DNA from: a virus
Virus record (IMG/VR): IMGVR_UViG_3300032084_002426
Span: 1 to 44,859 of that record
Reading direction: 5' to 3' (one strand)
Length of the DNA: 44,859 nt
This document shows, piece by piece, positions 1 to 8,385 of the stretch. The position numbers were made by a program, and so were the translations under genes. The notes under the pieces were generated by a model. That model did no database searches. It had not been told where the DNA came from and was given only the letters and a program-made list of their open reading frames with translations. Each line of letters starts with the position of its first letter. The first letter of the stretch is position 1.

Positions 1-213
1 CCAAGTCAAAGAAATGCGTCCGCCGCCTGGTCCGCCGAGTCCGCCGCCCGGTCCGCCGCCCGGTCCGCCGAGTCCGCTGCCTGGTCCGCCGAGTCCGCCG
101 CCTGGTCCGCCGAGTTCGCTGCCTGGTCCGCCGAGTCCGCCGCCCGGTCCGCCGGGGCTTCTATTCAAGAACAAATATTAAACTATGCTGTTGATTTGCT
201 GGAAGCGGAATGA
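1..213 (+). CDS. Imm-5-like repeat protein, C-terminal part (gene cut by the contig ends)
   Basis: This is the 3' part of the gene that starts at 44405. The frame is open from base 1 and ends at TGA 211-213. It encodes an Ala/Ser-rich repeat built from 21-nt units (SAAWSAE and SAARSAE variants), then a short tail, SIQEQILNYAVDLLEAE. Together with the N-terminal domain at the right end, it matches the general layout I know for phage 'putative immunity protein' (Imm-5-like) families: a helical N-terminal domain, an Ala-rich repeat, and a short helical tail ending in a leucine-rich stretch. No function is established for phage members, and none can be deduced here. The TGA overlaps the ATG of the primase gene (ATGA), so the two are co-translated. 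Confidence 0.6.
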   Translation, partial: PSQRNASAAWSAESAARSAARSAESAAWSAESAAWSAEFAAWSAESAARSAGASIQEQILNYAVDLLEAE

Positions 214-2927
214 AAAATCTATTTCCGAAAGCAAAACAAGTGGCTTTATCCTCAGCTTTACAGTGGCTACCTTCTGGCGGGAAAATTGAAGGAGATGAAT
301 ATAGGTGCCTTAATCCACTCCGGGTCGATTCGACCATAGGCTCTTTCTCTATCAATCTAAAGTCCGGGAAATGGGCTGACTTTGCAGACGACATGAGCGG
401 GAACGATCTCGTGAGTTGCTACGCATACTTGAACCGGTCAAGCCTTGAAATGGTAGCTAGAGACTCAGGGTATAAAAATATTGAGGGTGGAATCCAGGCG
501 GAAGCCGCGAGGGAAATTATCATTACCTATGATTCTTCTTATTTCCCTGGGGTAGATGATGACTTCTCCCGGCCTATAGAGCAAGAGAAAAAAGGGCCAT
601 GGGACGGGTTCACCCAGATAACTACGGGGCTTAGAGATGCGATTGATCCCATGGAAACCCTTCTTTATCACGAACGATATAACGGGGCTTATTCTAATCA
701 TTGGACGTTTACCGATAAACGAGGGAAACCTATGTTTATCGTTGCTCGTTACTACAAAGAGAAGAAAAAAGAGGATAGGCCGTTTACGCCGTGGACGGAT
801 GGGACAAACATTCGATGGCGGAGTAAGAACCTAGAGGGGGTATTACTCCCCCTCTATAATCTGGTCGGGCTTGAGAGCAATCAGAATCTTCCGGTTTTAT
901 TACTTGAAGGGCAGAAAAACGCAGAACAATCAAGGACTGTATTGGATGGACTTTTTGTCACTTCCAGCGTCTACAGGAGTCCGAAAAAAACTGATTTGGA
1001 GCCGTTGAGGGGGCGAACTGTTTATTACTGGTTTGATCCGGATGGCGCCGGACGGAAAAAGCTTAAAGAGATAAAAAAGCTTTTGACGGACATTGATTGC
1101 CGTTTTTTCGCCATTCATTCCCCAGTTGGCAAGCCTAAAGGCTGGGATATTTCAAACGCTATAGACGTAGGATGGGGGGCCTCGGAAATTTCTGAACACA
1201 TAAAAGACCAGCAAGGGAAGCCGCTGGATAGGGTCCACGTGGGTGACTATGTCGACGATTTTCAGTGGCCGTTTAAGATTGTTGGGCAAAATTCAGAGAA
1301 CATTTTCTTTTTCCCGAAGGAAACTTGCATTCTGATGAAGTTTAAAAGAACTCAAATAGGGAAATCTTCTTTAATGTCGTTGATGGACGTTAGAAATTGG
1401 GGAGACTTATTCCAAAAAGCTGAGGGGAATGGGGTCGATTGGGATATGGCGGCAAATGAGATATTGAGGAAAGCGAGCCAGGCCCCCATTTATAGTGACA
1501 CCATGGTTAGGCGATCAGGGATGTGGAGAGACGACGGGAGGTTGATAGCTCATGCCGGTGATAAGCTTTTTATAGACGGTGAAGATGTCCCACTTTTTGA
1601 CGCCGAGACAGAATACATCTACGAAAGGAACCGGAGGATTCCATTTTCTATCGACAACCCATTAACTACGGAGGAAAGTGCCGAATTGGCTAATGTCACT
1701 CAATATTTAGATGTTGAGAGCCCAGAAATGCGGTTGTTTTTTTCGGGGTGGCTGCTCCTCGCTCCTTTTGGTGGAGTTCTTGGATGGAGACCGTCAGTTT
1801 GGATAATAGGGGCAAAGGGGTCAGGGAAAAGCCATATTTTCAGCAAGATAGTTGATCCTATAATAGGAGATTTTTCCGTGTCCAGTCTGGGGTCTTCGAC
1901 CTCAGCGGGGATAAAGCAGCACCTTGACAAGACTTCAATTCCGACCGTTATGGATGAGTTCGAAGGGGATAACCAGAAGAAAAAAGAGTTGATCACCGAC
2001 ATATTGAACGTGGTTCGTCAATCTTCAAGCGGGGCGGATTCAACTTATCATATATTGCAAGGGACAGCAGACAAAGGCGGGACCACTCTGAACATTCAGT
2101 CAATGTTTATGTTCGCTTCAATCGGGGCCAACTTAGTCCATTCAGCCGACGCATCGAGAATCGCATTAGTTAAGCTTAGGACTCCTTTGAAAGCCTTGAA
2201 AGAAAAGAGGAACGCCCAATTTAAGAAAATGGTGACGGCGGAAAAAATGATTACAAAGGAGTGGGCCTCGTCTTTTCATGCAAGGACTCTTCGGTTGCTT
2301 CCTACCGTGATTAAAACTGTCGAGCTTTTTAGGGACAGAGCGATGTTGACTATGGGCACTAACCGGAGCGGGGATCAATACGGGACTCTTTTGGGTGGAG
2401 CTTGGATGATCAACCACGACACAGTACCTTCTATTGAGGAAGTAGATAATTTTTTAAGAGAGCTTAAAGTCGAGAGTAACGAAGCATCTAACAGGGAAGA
2501 CGAGGCAACCTGTATGGAATACATTTTATCCTCACAGATAGAGGTGAGTAAAGTGAAAAAGACCGTAGGGGTCTGGCTCCTTTATTGGTTTTCCAGCCAA
2601 AGCATTAAGCAATTTACGGTCGATGAGTCGTTTGGGGAGTTTAACTTTAATGTAACAGAAGTTAAATCCGTACTTGGAGAATATGGGATCAAACCAATAT
2701 CAAGGACTGGGCAGAAAGGCCCAAAGATTCAAATTGCGGTTAACCACCCTAATATTAAGCGATTTTTGAGGGAGACTCCGTGGGAGGAAAATTATTCGGA
2801 TATGATCCAAAGGTTGAAATTCTGCTCTCGCGGGTCTGGATCTACCCCTTTTGGCTCTCTAGGGAGAAAAGGGTTTAGCGAGTTAGATGCGGTTGAGCTT
2901 TTTGCAGAAGATGAGGTGCCATTTTAA
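210..2927 (+). CDS. bifunctional DNA primase-helicase
   Basis: A 905-residue replication protein that probably primes and unwinds phage DNA. The N-terminus (residues 18-75) resembles the degenerate zinc-binding or lead-in domain of phage primases. A TOPRIM-like centre follows: LLLEGQKNAE (230-239), WFDPDGAG (274-281) and KGWDIS (310-315) supply the acidic metal-binding residues. The C-terminal half is a P-loop ATPase with Walker A GAKGSGKS (534-541) and Walker B-like VMDEFEG (580-586), as in DUF927 or D5-type phage helicases. The ATG overlaps the stop of the upstream repeat gene, and the TAA overlaps the next ATG. It is the first large gene downstream of the iteron-like region at 43.86-44.34 kb, which fits a role in initiation. 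No DNA polymerase gene was found in the window, so the host polymerase is probably used. Confidence 0.85.
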   Translation: MKNLFPKAKQVALSSALQWLPSGGKIEGDEYRCLNPLRVDSTIGSFSINLKSGKWADFADDMSGNDLVSCYAYLNRSSLEMVARDSGYKNIEGGIQAEAAREIIITYDSSYFPGVDDDFSRPIEQEKKGPWDGFTQITTGLRDAIDPMETLLYHERYNGAYSNHWTFTDKRGKPMFIVARYYKEKKKEDRPFTPWTDGTNIRWRSKNLEGVLLPLYNLVGLESNQNLPVLLLEGQKNAEQSRTVLDGLFVTSSVYRSPKKTDLEPLRGRTVYYWFDPDGAGRKKLKEIKKLLTDIDCRFFAIHSPVGKPKGWDISNAIDVGWGASEISEHIKDQQGKPLDRVHVGDYVDDFQWPFKIVGQNSENIFFFPKETCILMKFKRTQIGKSSLMSLMDVRNWGDLFQKAEGNGVDWDMAANEILRKASQAPIYSDTMVRRSGMWRDDGRLIAHAGDKLFIDGEDVPLFDAETEYIYERNRRIPFSIDNPLTTEESAELANVTQYLDVESPEMRLFFSGWLLLAPFGGVLGWRPSVWIIGAKGSGKSHIFSKIVDPIIGDFSVSSLGSSTSAGIKQHLDKTSIPTVMDEFEGDNQKKKELITDILNVVRQSSSGADSTYHILQGTADKGGTTLNIQSMFMFASIGANLVHSADASRIALVKLRTPLKALKEKRNAQFKKMVTAEKMITKEWASSFHARTLRLLPTVIKTVELFRDRAMLTMGTNRSGDQYGTLLGGAWMINHDTVPSIEEVDNFLRELKVESNEASNREDEATCMEYILSSQIEVSKVKKTVGVWLLYWFSSQSIKQFTVDESFGEFNFNVTEVKSVLGEYGIKPISRTGQKGPKIQIAVNHPNIKRFLRETPWEENYSDMIQRLKFCSRGSGSTPFGSLGRKGFSELDAVELFAEDEVPF

Positions 2928-3133
2928 TGCGTGATTTTGATAGGTTTAATTATTATCGATGTGTGGTTTTGGGGCTGGACTACGCTGTAAGGCGTGACCG
3001 GTCATCGACGGATGTTACGTTTGAAGACGGCGTCAAGTATACAGAAAAGGAGCAAAAGATCATGGAGAATCGGGAGATTACGAAAGAGATACACCAGTTT
3101 AAACGGGTGTTTGATGGGGAGGTTGTGGGATGA
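2927..3133 (+). CDS. hypothetical protein, 68 aa
   Basis: A small, charged protein that I do not recognise. Its start codon overlaps the TAA of the primase-helicase gene (TAATG), and its stop overlaps the next ATG (GGATGA), so it sits in a tightly coupled early operon. It begins MRDFDRFNYYRCVV and has a Lys/Glu-rich, probably helical second half. No membrane segment or metal-binding motif is visible. The close translational coupling is the main evidence that it is real. Confidence 0.6.
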   Translation: MRDFDRFNYYRCVVLGLDYAVRRDRSSTDVTFEDGVKYTEKEQKIMENREITKEIHQFKRVFDGEVVG

Positions 3134-3516
3134 ATGTTGTTAGACTAGGGATTACGCCGGGGCCGATTGAACTGGTTGCTGTCTCAGGACCGGGACAACC
3201 GAAAAAATTAGTTCCGTGTAAAGAACGTCAAAGCCTTTTGACCATAATAAACGAAGACGACAGCCACAAGTTTGGGGCAGTTTTCAACGACGCCGATGCC
3301 AAACTTTACGCCGCCGCTCCGGACCTGTTAGAGGCCTTGATAGACTCAACAATCTTGCTTGAGAAAAAGGTAGGATCTGGAAGATGCAACCATACTATGG
3401 GGATATGCTTTTGCGCTGACATGGCCGGTTTAAGTAAAGCTCAAATCGCCCTTGAAAAAGCTACAGGGCTCGCATGGCCAGAGTTGAAGGATCGATTGTT
3501 GGAGGTTGTGGGATGA
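3130..3516 (+). CDS. phage TPGP-type hypothetical protein (Ea22-like)
   Basis: This 128-residue protein has the two marks of a common accessory phage family: an N-terminal ITPGP motif and a later DADAKLYAAAPDLLEAL motif. The second motif is close to the usual 'ADA.L.AAAP.LLEAL' of Ea22-like or 'TPGPW' proteins. A CxxxxGxCFC stretch near residues 90-98 may bind metal. The function of the family is unknown to me. A second, diverged member lies at 4974-5372. Start and stop codons overlap both neighbours by 4 nt. Confidence 0.65.
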   Translation: MNVVRLGITPGPIELVAVSGPGQPKKLVPCKERQSLLTIINEDDSHKFGAVFNDADAKLYAAAPDLLEALIDSTILLEKKVGSGRCNHTMGICFCADMAGLSKAQIALEKATGLAWPELKDRLLEVVG

Positions 3517-3903
3517 GCAAATCAAGGGTAACAAAACAAGTCTTTTATGTCGACATTGTAGATGCTGAGAAAAAAGGGGTACCTCGAGCTTTCGGCTGAA
3601 AATATATTTTTTAAAGAAGGAAAAGAATTAAAGGTCGAAAACCCCCATTTTGATAAAGATATAGCTTTCCTTATTGATGGCTACATTTACAATAAGTGTG
3701 TCTGTGGGGCGACCGACGACGAGGATGCCGAGGTACAGGGGTGGGATTATTGCCCCTATTGTGGAGATGAGGTTGCCACATGGGTTTCCGAAGTACACAA
3801 AACAAGGGAACTCGCTGAGGCTAGCGCTCATAGTGAAGCCCTTGAGGTGTCTGAGGTTCTTCGTCTTTTGGTTGTTGAAAAACAGGAGGTTGTCGATGAT
3901 TGA
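3513..3903 (+). CDS. zinc-ribbon protein, apparently split by a frameshift
   Basis: Two overlapping frames look like one gene. The upstream frame starts at ATG 3513, with a GGAGG Shine-Dalgarno and an ATGA overlap, and reads MSKSRVTKQVFYVDIVDAEKKG before stopping at 3597-3599. The downstream frame is open from ATG 3562 to 3903 but has no ribosome site. It carries CVCGA and YCPYCGDE, a four-cysteine zinc ribbon. The frames meet at an A6G4 run near 3570-3579, and removing one base there joins them as AEKKGYLELSAEN. The shift is +1 and does not fit a classical -1 slippery heptamer. A sequencing indel or a real mutation both fit. The function is unknown; DNA, RNA or protein binding is possible. 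Confidence 0.6.
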
Positions 3904-4378
3904 AAGAAAAGGATGGGATGAATTTAGGAAGACCGGGTTGCTTTTGATAATCAACCAAATCCTCCATATCTTTGGATGGGCGATAGTTATGGATATGCAA
4001 GAGGGGGAAGTTGTATCCGCTTATCCTGCCAGGGTTAAATTCCGGGGGTTTGCTGGAAACTGCGTAGATGAAGCTTATTTACACATATCCCAATATATGA
4101 GTAACAACCATAATGAATTATTGAACGAAACCATCGAAGGGATTCCCCCGGAAGAGGAGCCAGCTGGAGCCTTTAAAGATGGTTGGAATCTTCTAACTTT
4201 GGAATCCGTCCCTCCTGATATATGCTCAGGGAAATATGAATTCCACGAGGGAGACCTTTCAGTCAACCTTTTTGGTAAGACTTGTCAGGATTCTCCTCCT
4301 GAAATACTTTGTTGGCTCTATGAAGCGGCAAGGGGAAATAAACCTTGCCATCAGTTTTATTATAGAAAAAAGGGGTGA
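3896..4378 (+). CDS. conserved phage hypothetical protein, 160 aa
   Basis: The start at ATG 3896 follows AGGAGG closely and overlaps the preceding gene. The open frame extends upstream, but only as a shadow of that gene. The N-terminus runs MIERKGWDEFRKTG, then a hydrophobic stretch with ILHIFGWAIV, then YPARVKFRGF. I recognise this from many phages as an uncharacterised protein with a short hydrophobic N-terminal part and the PARVKFRGF motif. A monotopic or peripheral membrane association is possible. The C-terminal part has several cysteines (residues near 111, 127, 136 and 148) without a clear zinc motif. Confidence 0.7.
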   Translation: MIERKGWDEFRKTGLLLIINQILHIFGWAIVMDMQEGEVVSAYPARVKFRGFAGNCVDEAYLHISQYMSNNHNELLNETIEGIPPEEEPAGAFKDGWNLLTLESVPPDICSGKYEFHEGDLSVNLFGKTCQDSPPEILCWLYEAARGNKPCHQFYYRKKG

Positions 4379-4383
4379 TTATA

Positions 4384-4584
4384 ATGCCTAATTTTAATCG
4401 AGCAACAAGGGGTTTAGAATTGTTCCTCATTTTGGAACGGATGGAGAGTGGATTACCAGTGAAGACTGATCTTGAAAAACTGATAGAGAAGACGGGCCGG
4501 ATTGCCTTTATCTCAGGGCTCCTTTACGGGGTAATGATAGGGCTGATTTTTGCAGTTTTTTTATATGAAACTATTCAATTTTAA
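4384..4584 (+). CDS. small membrane protein
   Basis: About 66 residues, beginning MPNFNRATRG. I prefer ATG 4384 to the in-frame GTG at 4375 because a GGGG element lies about 8 nt upstream of the ATG. The last third is a single strong transmembrane segment (AFISGLLYGVMIGLIFAVFL), so the protein probably sits in the inner membrane with a cytoplasmic N-terminus. Its role is unknown. It sits among small early genes with coupled starts. Confidence 0.55.
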   Translation: MPNFNRATRGLELFLILERMESGLPVKTDLEKLIEKTGRIAFISGLLYGVMIGLIFAVFLYETIQF

Positions 4585-4598
4585 TGAGGGAATAACCA

Positions 4599-4796
4599 AT
4601 GATTGAAAGCTATACAACAGAACGATTTTACTGCGTTTGCGATAAATGCGGGGCGGAATCCGACGACATGTATGACAAGGAAGAAGCCATTATCGAAGCT
4701 GAAGTTCAAGGCTGGGAAATACAACAGGACGGGAAATGTCTTTGCTTTGTGTGTGCGGTCAATGAAAGAAATAAAGCGGAGGTTAAAGATGCCTAG
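4599..4796 (+). CDS. small four-cysteine zinc-ribbon protein
   Basis: A 65-residue protein with CVCDKCGAE near the N-terminus and CLCFVCAVN near the C-terminus, giving a likely four-cysteine zinc site. Such tiny zinc-ribbon proteins are common in phage early regions, where they act as adaptors or host-takeover factors. No specific function can be assigned. A GAGG element precedes the ATG. Its TAG overlaps the ATG of the next gene at 4789. Confidence 0.6.
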   Translation: MIESYTTERFYCVCDKCGAESDDMYDKEEAIIEAEVQGWEIQQDGKCLCFVCAVNERNKAEVKDA

Positions 4797-4977
4797 GATC
4801 TTACGTAATACATTTATTTTTATACTGTCGGTATTATTTGGGATGCACATCGGAGTGAAGGCAATCATAGTGGCAATGCATGAATCTGCTAAATCCGGGG
4901 ATTATCTTGAACTTGATGATTCCTGTTTCATCATAGAAGAAGTGGACGTAGACGCTTTGACAAGGGAGCCGTTATGA
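4789..4977 (+). CDS. small membrane protein, 62 aa
   Basis: The frame is open from 4603, but the credible start is ATG 4789 (MPRILRNTF), just behind GCGGAGG and overlapping the end of the zinc-ribbon gene. Residues 5-32 form a hydrophobic segment suggesting an N-terminal membrane anchor. An acidic tail follows. The stop TGA overlaps the next ATG. Function unknown. Confidence 0.5.
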   Translation: MPRILRNTFIFILSVLFGMHIGVKAIIVAMHESAKSGDYLELDDSCFIIEEVDVDALTREPL

Positions 4978-5372
4978 CCAAACAGATTATAGAAAAATTT
5001 TTAGATAAGGCTGGCGTTACGCCTGGACCGTGGTTCACGCGAGACTTCTCCCCTACCCCTAAATGGCCTGATGATGAACGTCAAGAAATAGGTTTCGGAA
5101 ACGACGGCGAGTTGATTTCTGAATGTGTTCCGGTAAAGGCTGACGCTCACGTATTAGCCGCTTCCCGTGAAATGCTGGTGACTTTGATTGATATAACGTA
5201 TTCGCAGAATATGTATTATAGCCACATGTTTTTAGAATCAATCTCAAACAAATTTTTTAAAAAAGAGCATGCTAATCAAATTGAGGTTATCGAATCAGCC
5301 CTACCCGGCTACACCTGGGAAGGGATCAAAGAAGAATTAGAGAGGATGAAGGATGAAGAGACTACGGTTTAA
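4974..5372 (+). CDS. TPGPW-type phage hypothetical protein
   Basis: A 132-residue member of the same accessory family as 3130-3516. It has VTPGPWF near residue 15 and a KADAHVLAASREMLVTL segment in the middle, equivalent to the 'ADA.L.AAAPELLEAL' core. The two copies are diverged, so this is either an old duplication or two separate acquisitions. The start overlaps the stop of the previous gene by 4 nt. Function unknown. Confidence 0.65.
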   Translation: MTKQIIEKFLDKAGVTPGPWFTRDFSPTPKWPDDERQEIGFGNDGELISECVPVKADAHVLAASREMLVTLIDITYSQNMYYSHMFLESISNKFFKKEHANQIEVIESALPGYTWEGIKEELERMKDEETTV

Positions 5373-5598
5373 AGTCGAATGGGAAGCAAAAAATCCGGAT
5401 ACAGGGGAGATCATATCAGGTACAGAGTCGGAGGGCTCATGGTTCCTTCTTGATCAAAGGGGGGAATTCTTCTCCTATGGTCCTCTTCGCCCTATATCAA
5501 AGTGTGGTGATAAGTATATTTCCCTAATTCCTAAGATAAAGGTCGGTGACGAATACTTGTCAATTGAAGAGATAGAAGCACTTATCAAGGAGCGATAA
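5353..5598 (+). CDS. hypothetical protein, 81 aa
   Basis: A small protein that I do not recognise. Its start lies 20 nt inside the previous gene, behind GAGAGGATGAAGG. It has alternating charged and aromatic residues typical of a small beta-rich domain (RFKVEWEAKNPDTGE, GSWFLLDQRGEFFSYG) and no membrane segment. The next gene follows after 3 nt. Confidence 0.55.
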   Translation: MKRLRFKVEWEAKNPDTGEIISGTESEGSWFLLDQRGEFFSYGPLRPISKCGDKYISLIPKIKVGDEYLSIEEIEALIKER

Positions 5599-5601
5599 AA
5601 A

Positions 5602-6156
5602 ATGGAAGATAAAACATACCCAGAAACGTACACTATGGGATTTGGTAATAAGGAAATTTATGCAGTTGATAAGATTACAGGTAATCCTTGTACACGAGAT
5701 AGCTGTGAGTTTCATGATGGTAAGATGATGCAAAATTGCTCTTATTTTAATCCTGAAGGGTGTAAGTATGCTAAACTTGTTCCCCTATCCGTCACCTTTG
5801 AATTGACGAAGGAATGCCCGGAGTGCCAAGGGAAAGGTGATCATTATGTGTTTGACGATGGGGTTCATCACCCCTGCCCACACTGCTCAAATAATGGCCT
5901 CCCTAAAGGGAAGGTTCCGCGATACTGGACACCAGACGAAGCAGCAAAGGAAATTAAGGCGATGACAGGGACTGATTGGGAGTGGCCGGATGATACTCTA
6001 ATTAGGCACCTATTGAAAAATTCCAGAGCGTGGCATTCCTCCCTTCTGAGAAATATTCATGACTGGGTGCCAAAAGTCCTTGCCTTTCCCGGTCAACCCG
6101 CTCCCCCTGATAATTGGAGGCCGGGAGGGGACATAAAGGAATTAACCAATGGATAA
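5602..6156 (+). CDS. cysteine-rich zinc-finger hypothetical protein
   Basis: A 184-residue protein with two cysteine groups. The first, residues 29-54, has four spaced cysteines (C, C, C, C with DSCEFHD and EGCKYAK). The second, CPECQGKG followed by PCPHCSNNG, resembles one zinc module of the DnaJ cysteine-rich domain. The C-terminal part is rich in Trp and Pro (WTPDEAAKEI, DWEWPDD). The start has a good spacing to AAGGAG. The function is unknown; nucleic-acid or chaperone contact is only a guess. Confidence 0.6.
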   Translation: MEDKTYPETYTMGFGNKEIYAVDKITGNPCTRDSCEFHDGKMMQNCSYFNPEGCKYAKLVPLSVTFELTKECPECQGKGDHYVFDDGVHHPCPHCSNNGLPKGKVPRYWTPDEAAKEIKAMTGTDWEWPDDTLIRHLLKNSRAWHSSLLRNIHDWVPKVLAFPGQPAPPDNWRPGGDIKELTNG

Positions 6157-6487
6157 AAAGATAAAAAGATATAATTTTTCCGACGAAGATGGGGATGAAA
6201 TTGACGTTTCTATATTTGAAATTGAACATGATCCTGATGAAGACAGGCTTCCTCCTTGGTGTAAATCATTAGATGTAACTACCATAGAGTCCCGCCTATT
6301 AGAACTAGAGAAGGAGAATGATCGGTTGAGGAAGGAACGGGATGCGGCGGTCGAATGGTTCCGGCGAGCTATGATAACAATGGAAGGCTACCATGACTGT
6401 ACTCCCTGTTGCACCCCCTTTAAAGAAGATGAGGAAGAATTTTTTCTCGCCCTCTCTTCTCTGTTAAGGGGGGATAGCGATGCGTAA
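6149..6487 (+). CDS. hypothetical acidic coiled-coil protein
   Basis: 112 residues. The N-terminus is acidic (FSDEDGDEIDVSIFEIEHD), the centre is a leucine-rich heptad stretch that should form a coiled coil (ESRLLELEKENDRLRKE), and a cysteine cluster DCTPCCTPF lies near the C-terminus. The gene overlaps its upstream neighbour by 8 nt and the downstream one by 8 nt. Likely oligomeric; function unknown. Confidence 0.55.
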   Translation: MDKKIKRYNFSDEDGDEIDVSIFEIEHDPDEDRLPPWCKSLDVTTIESRLLELEKENDRLRKERDAAVEWFRRAMITMEGYHDCTPCCTPFKEDEEEFFLALSSLLRGDSDA

Positions 6488-7010
6488 AGTAAGCTACTAC
6501 GAAACCGACGAAGAGAATCAAAAAGGATTCCACTACACCCTCACAGTGGAGTCAGAAGACCTTTCGGAAGGATTCCGAATCGATGGCCGCCTATTTGGCG
6601 AATCAGTCGAAACTATCTTTTGCGAGCCGATTCATACGGAAAACGAGAAAGCCGGGATCTTCGACATGATGCGGGCTCTTTACTGGAAAATCAAGGAAAT
6701 CCCCGAGCTAGACCAGCTTCACAGGCGGATGCACACTCTCGCCTGGGCGGACTACGACTCTGAGCGGGATGAGGATGACGTCAAACTTCCGGCCTCTTTC
6801 TACCGGTTGGGGATGATTCTGGCAGAGGAGAAAGCAGAACGGGATAATAAGGCTGATTATTTGATTCATGAGTTGGACGGGCTGCGGCGGGGGATGGTTG
6901 CTTCCTGGATCGAGGAGTTAAGCCATGGGGTAGACCCGGATCCCGTTGTTGATCCGTTCTTTGTCCCTTCTGCTGGTCCTCAAATGGATTTATTCGGATG
7001 TGGGGTGTGA
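6480..7010 (+). CDS. hypothetical protein, 176 aa
   Basis: An acidic protein with no domain I recognise. The ATG lies 8 nt before the end of the upstream gene. The stop (GTGTGA) overlaps the methyltransferase start, so the two are probably made together. No membrane segment or cysteine motif is seen. It could be a partner of the methyltransferase, but only the position suggests this. Confidence 0.6.
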   Translation: MRKVSYYETDEENQKGFHYTLTVESEDLSEGFRIDGRLFGESVETIFCEPIHTENEKAGIFDMMRALYWKIKEIPELDQLHRRMHTLAWADYDSERDEDDVKLPASFYRLGMILAEEKAERDNKADYLIHELDGLRRGMVASWIEELSHGVDPDPVVDPFFVPSAGPQMDLFGCGV

Positions 7011-8185
7011 AATATATTTCGATTTGCTCCGGGATTGAATCCGCTTCCGTTGCGTGGTCAGCTCTTGGGTGGGAGCCAATTGCCTTTTCTGAAATAGAGC
7101 CTTTCCCTGCGGCGGTTCTAAAATACCGGTTCCCAAATGTTCCTAATTTGGGAGACATGACAAAATTTAAGGAGTGGAAGATTGAAAGAGGATCAATTGA
7201 ACTTATGGTCGGAGGCACCCCCTGTCAGTCCTTCAGTGTTGCCGGACTTCGGAAAGGGCTTAAAGACCCGCGCGGAAATCTCATGCTCACATACGGAGCT
7301 ATTGCGGATCATTTACGACCACGGTGGATTGTCTGGGAAAATGTGCCCGGCGTTTTGTCATCAAACGGAGGACGGGATTTTGGAGCCTTCCTCGGGATGT
7401 TGGGCCAACTCGGGTATGGGTTCGCCTACCGGATTCTTGACGCTCAGTTCGTCAGAGTGGAACCACACCGACGAGCCGTGCCTCAACGAAGACGGCGTGT
7501 GTTCGTTGTCGGATATCTTGGAGACTGGAGACGTGCCGCCTCGGTACTTTTTGAGTCCGAAAGCTTGTGCCGGTATACTCCGCCGAGCCGAAAAGCGGGG
7601 GAAAGAGTTGCCCCCAGTGTTACAAGCGGCCCTCCTTTCAGTCGCACGGGAAATGACCGAGTAGAAGCGGAAGCCATGATCCCGGTGGCCGGTACGTTGT
7701 CCAGCCGTGAAAAAGGGGGTGGCGGGCTTGGTTCTGATTTTGACATGACCGGAGGAATAATCCCCCAACCATACAAAGTAGGGAATTGTTTAACCAAAAG
7801 AATGCACAAAGAGATTAATACTACGTTGGACGAAGGCCAGACTCCAGTCATTAGCTTCGAATCCGCCGGACACGGAGAGTATAAGGAAGGAGTGGGAACA
7901 CTTCGAGCAAGTGGCAGAGACACAGGAGGAGGGAGCGAGACTACCGTAGTCTTCGACAAAGGCCTCCGTAATGAAGCCAGGGAAGGGTATTCCGCCCGCC
8001 GACTTACTCCTCTGGAATGCTCGCGCCTCCAGGGGTTCCCCGACGACTGGGCTAGAATCCCATGGCGGGGGAAAGGGGCGGAGAGTTGCCCCGATGGGCC
8101 GCAATATAAAGCATATGGGAACTCCATGGCGGGAAACGTCATGAGATGGCTAGGGGAAAGAATCGACAAGGAGAATGAATTATGA
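6998..8185 (+). CDS. DNA (cytosine-5) methyltransferase
   Basis: About 395 residues with the motif order of C5 methyltransferases. Motif I-like SICSGIESASVAW is followed by the catalytic PCQSF (Cys 76), ENVPG (114-118), QRRRRVFVVG (163-172) and C-terminal KAYGNSMAGNVM. The enzyme methylates cytosine in a short DNA target set by the variable region (about 205-330), which cannot be read here. With no restriction endonuclease nearby it is probably an orphan phage enzyme that protects phage DNA from host restriction. The family usually starts at MKYISICSG, so GTG 7007 is a serious alternative to ATG 6998. Several open frames overlap it on both strands, but they are shadows. Confidence 0.92.
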   Translation: MWGVKYISICSGIESASVAWSALGWEPIAFSEIEPFPAAVLKYRFPNVPNLGDMTKFKEWKIERGSIELMVGGTPCQSFSVAGLRKGLKDPRGNLMLTYGAIADHLRPRWIVWENVPGVLSSNGGRDFGAFLGMLGQLGYGFAYRILDAQFVRVEPHRRAVPQRRRRVFVVGYLGDWRRAASVLFESESLCRYTPPSRKAGERVAPSVTSGPPFSRTGNDRVEAEAMIPVAGTLSSREKGGGGLGSDFDMTGGIIPQPYKVGNCLTKRMHKEINTTLDEGQTPVISFESAGHGEYKEGVGTLRASGRDTGGGSETTVVFDKGLRNEAREGYSARRLTPLECSRLQGFPDDWARIPWRGKGAESCPDGPQYKAYGNSMAGNVMRWLGERIDKENEL

Positions 8186-8385
8186 AAGACGTTAAATTAG
8201 AAAATCGCCCATGGATGCCTGAGGAAAACAGCGATAAAGAGAAAGAACCGCGGAACCCTTGCCCTCACTGCAATGGTTCAGGAACAAGTGTAAGGCTTAG
8301 TCTCGTCCACGGGATTATAGTTGACTGCCCTAATTGTGGTGGGAAGTGGGATGAAGTTTTTACGGGAGACATGGAAGAAATATGA
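8182..8385 (+). CDS. small zinc-ribbon protein
   Basis: A 67-residue protein with NPCPHCNGSGTS and DCPNCGGKW, a CxxC pair set typical of a zinc ribbon. The start overlaps the methyltransferase stop (TTATGA), and its own stop overlaps the helicase start (ATATGA). It may be an accessory factor for one of these enzymes, but only the gene order suggests that. Confidence 0.6.
   Translation: MKDVKLENRPWMPEENSDKEKEPRNPCPHCNGSGTSVRLSLVHGIIVDCPNCGGKWDEVFTGDMEEI

Noticed and set aside
1-165. GC-rich repeats at both ends as a CRISPR array or long terminal repeat
   Set aside because: The repeat has no spacers, stays in one reading frame and codes for SAAW, SAAR and SAES units. Only 90 bases are the same at the two ends, after which they differ.
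3562-3599. Programmed -1 frameshift at the A6G4 run
   Set aside because: The shift needed is +1, and the codon phase at the run does not give a standard X XXY YYZ site.
3674-3895. An earlier start for the 3896-4378 gene
   Set aside because: The extra 74 residues are a shadow of the zinc-ribbon gene, and AGGAGG sits before ATG 3896.
7182-8169. Long overlapping frames on both strands inside the methyltransferase gene
   Set aside because: They lack ribosome sites and known motifs, while the methyltransferase frame has every C5 motif in order.
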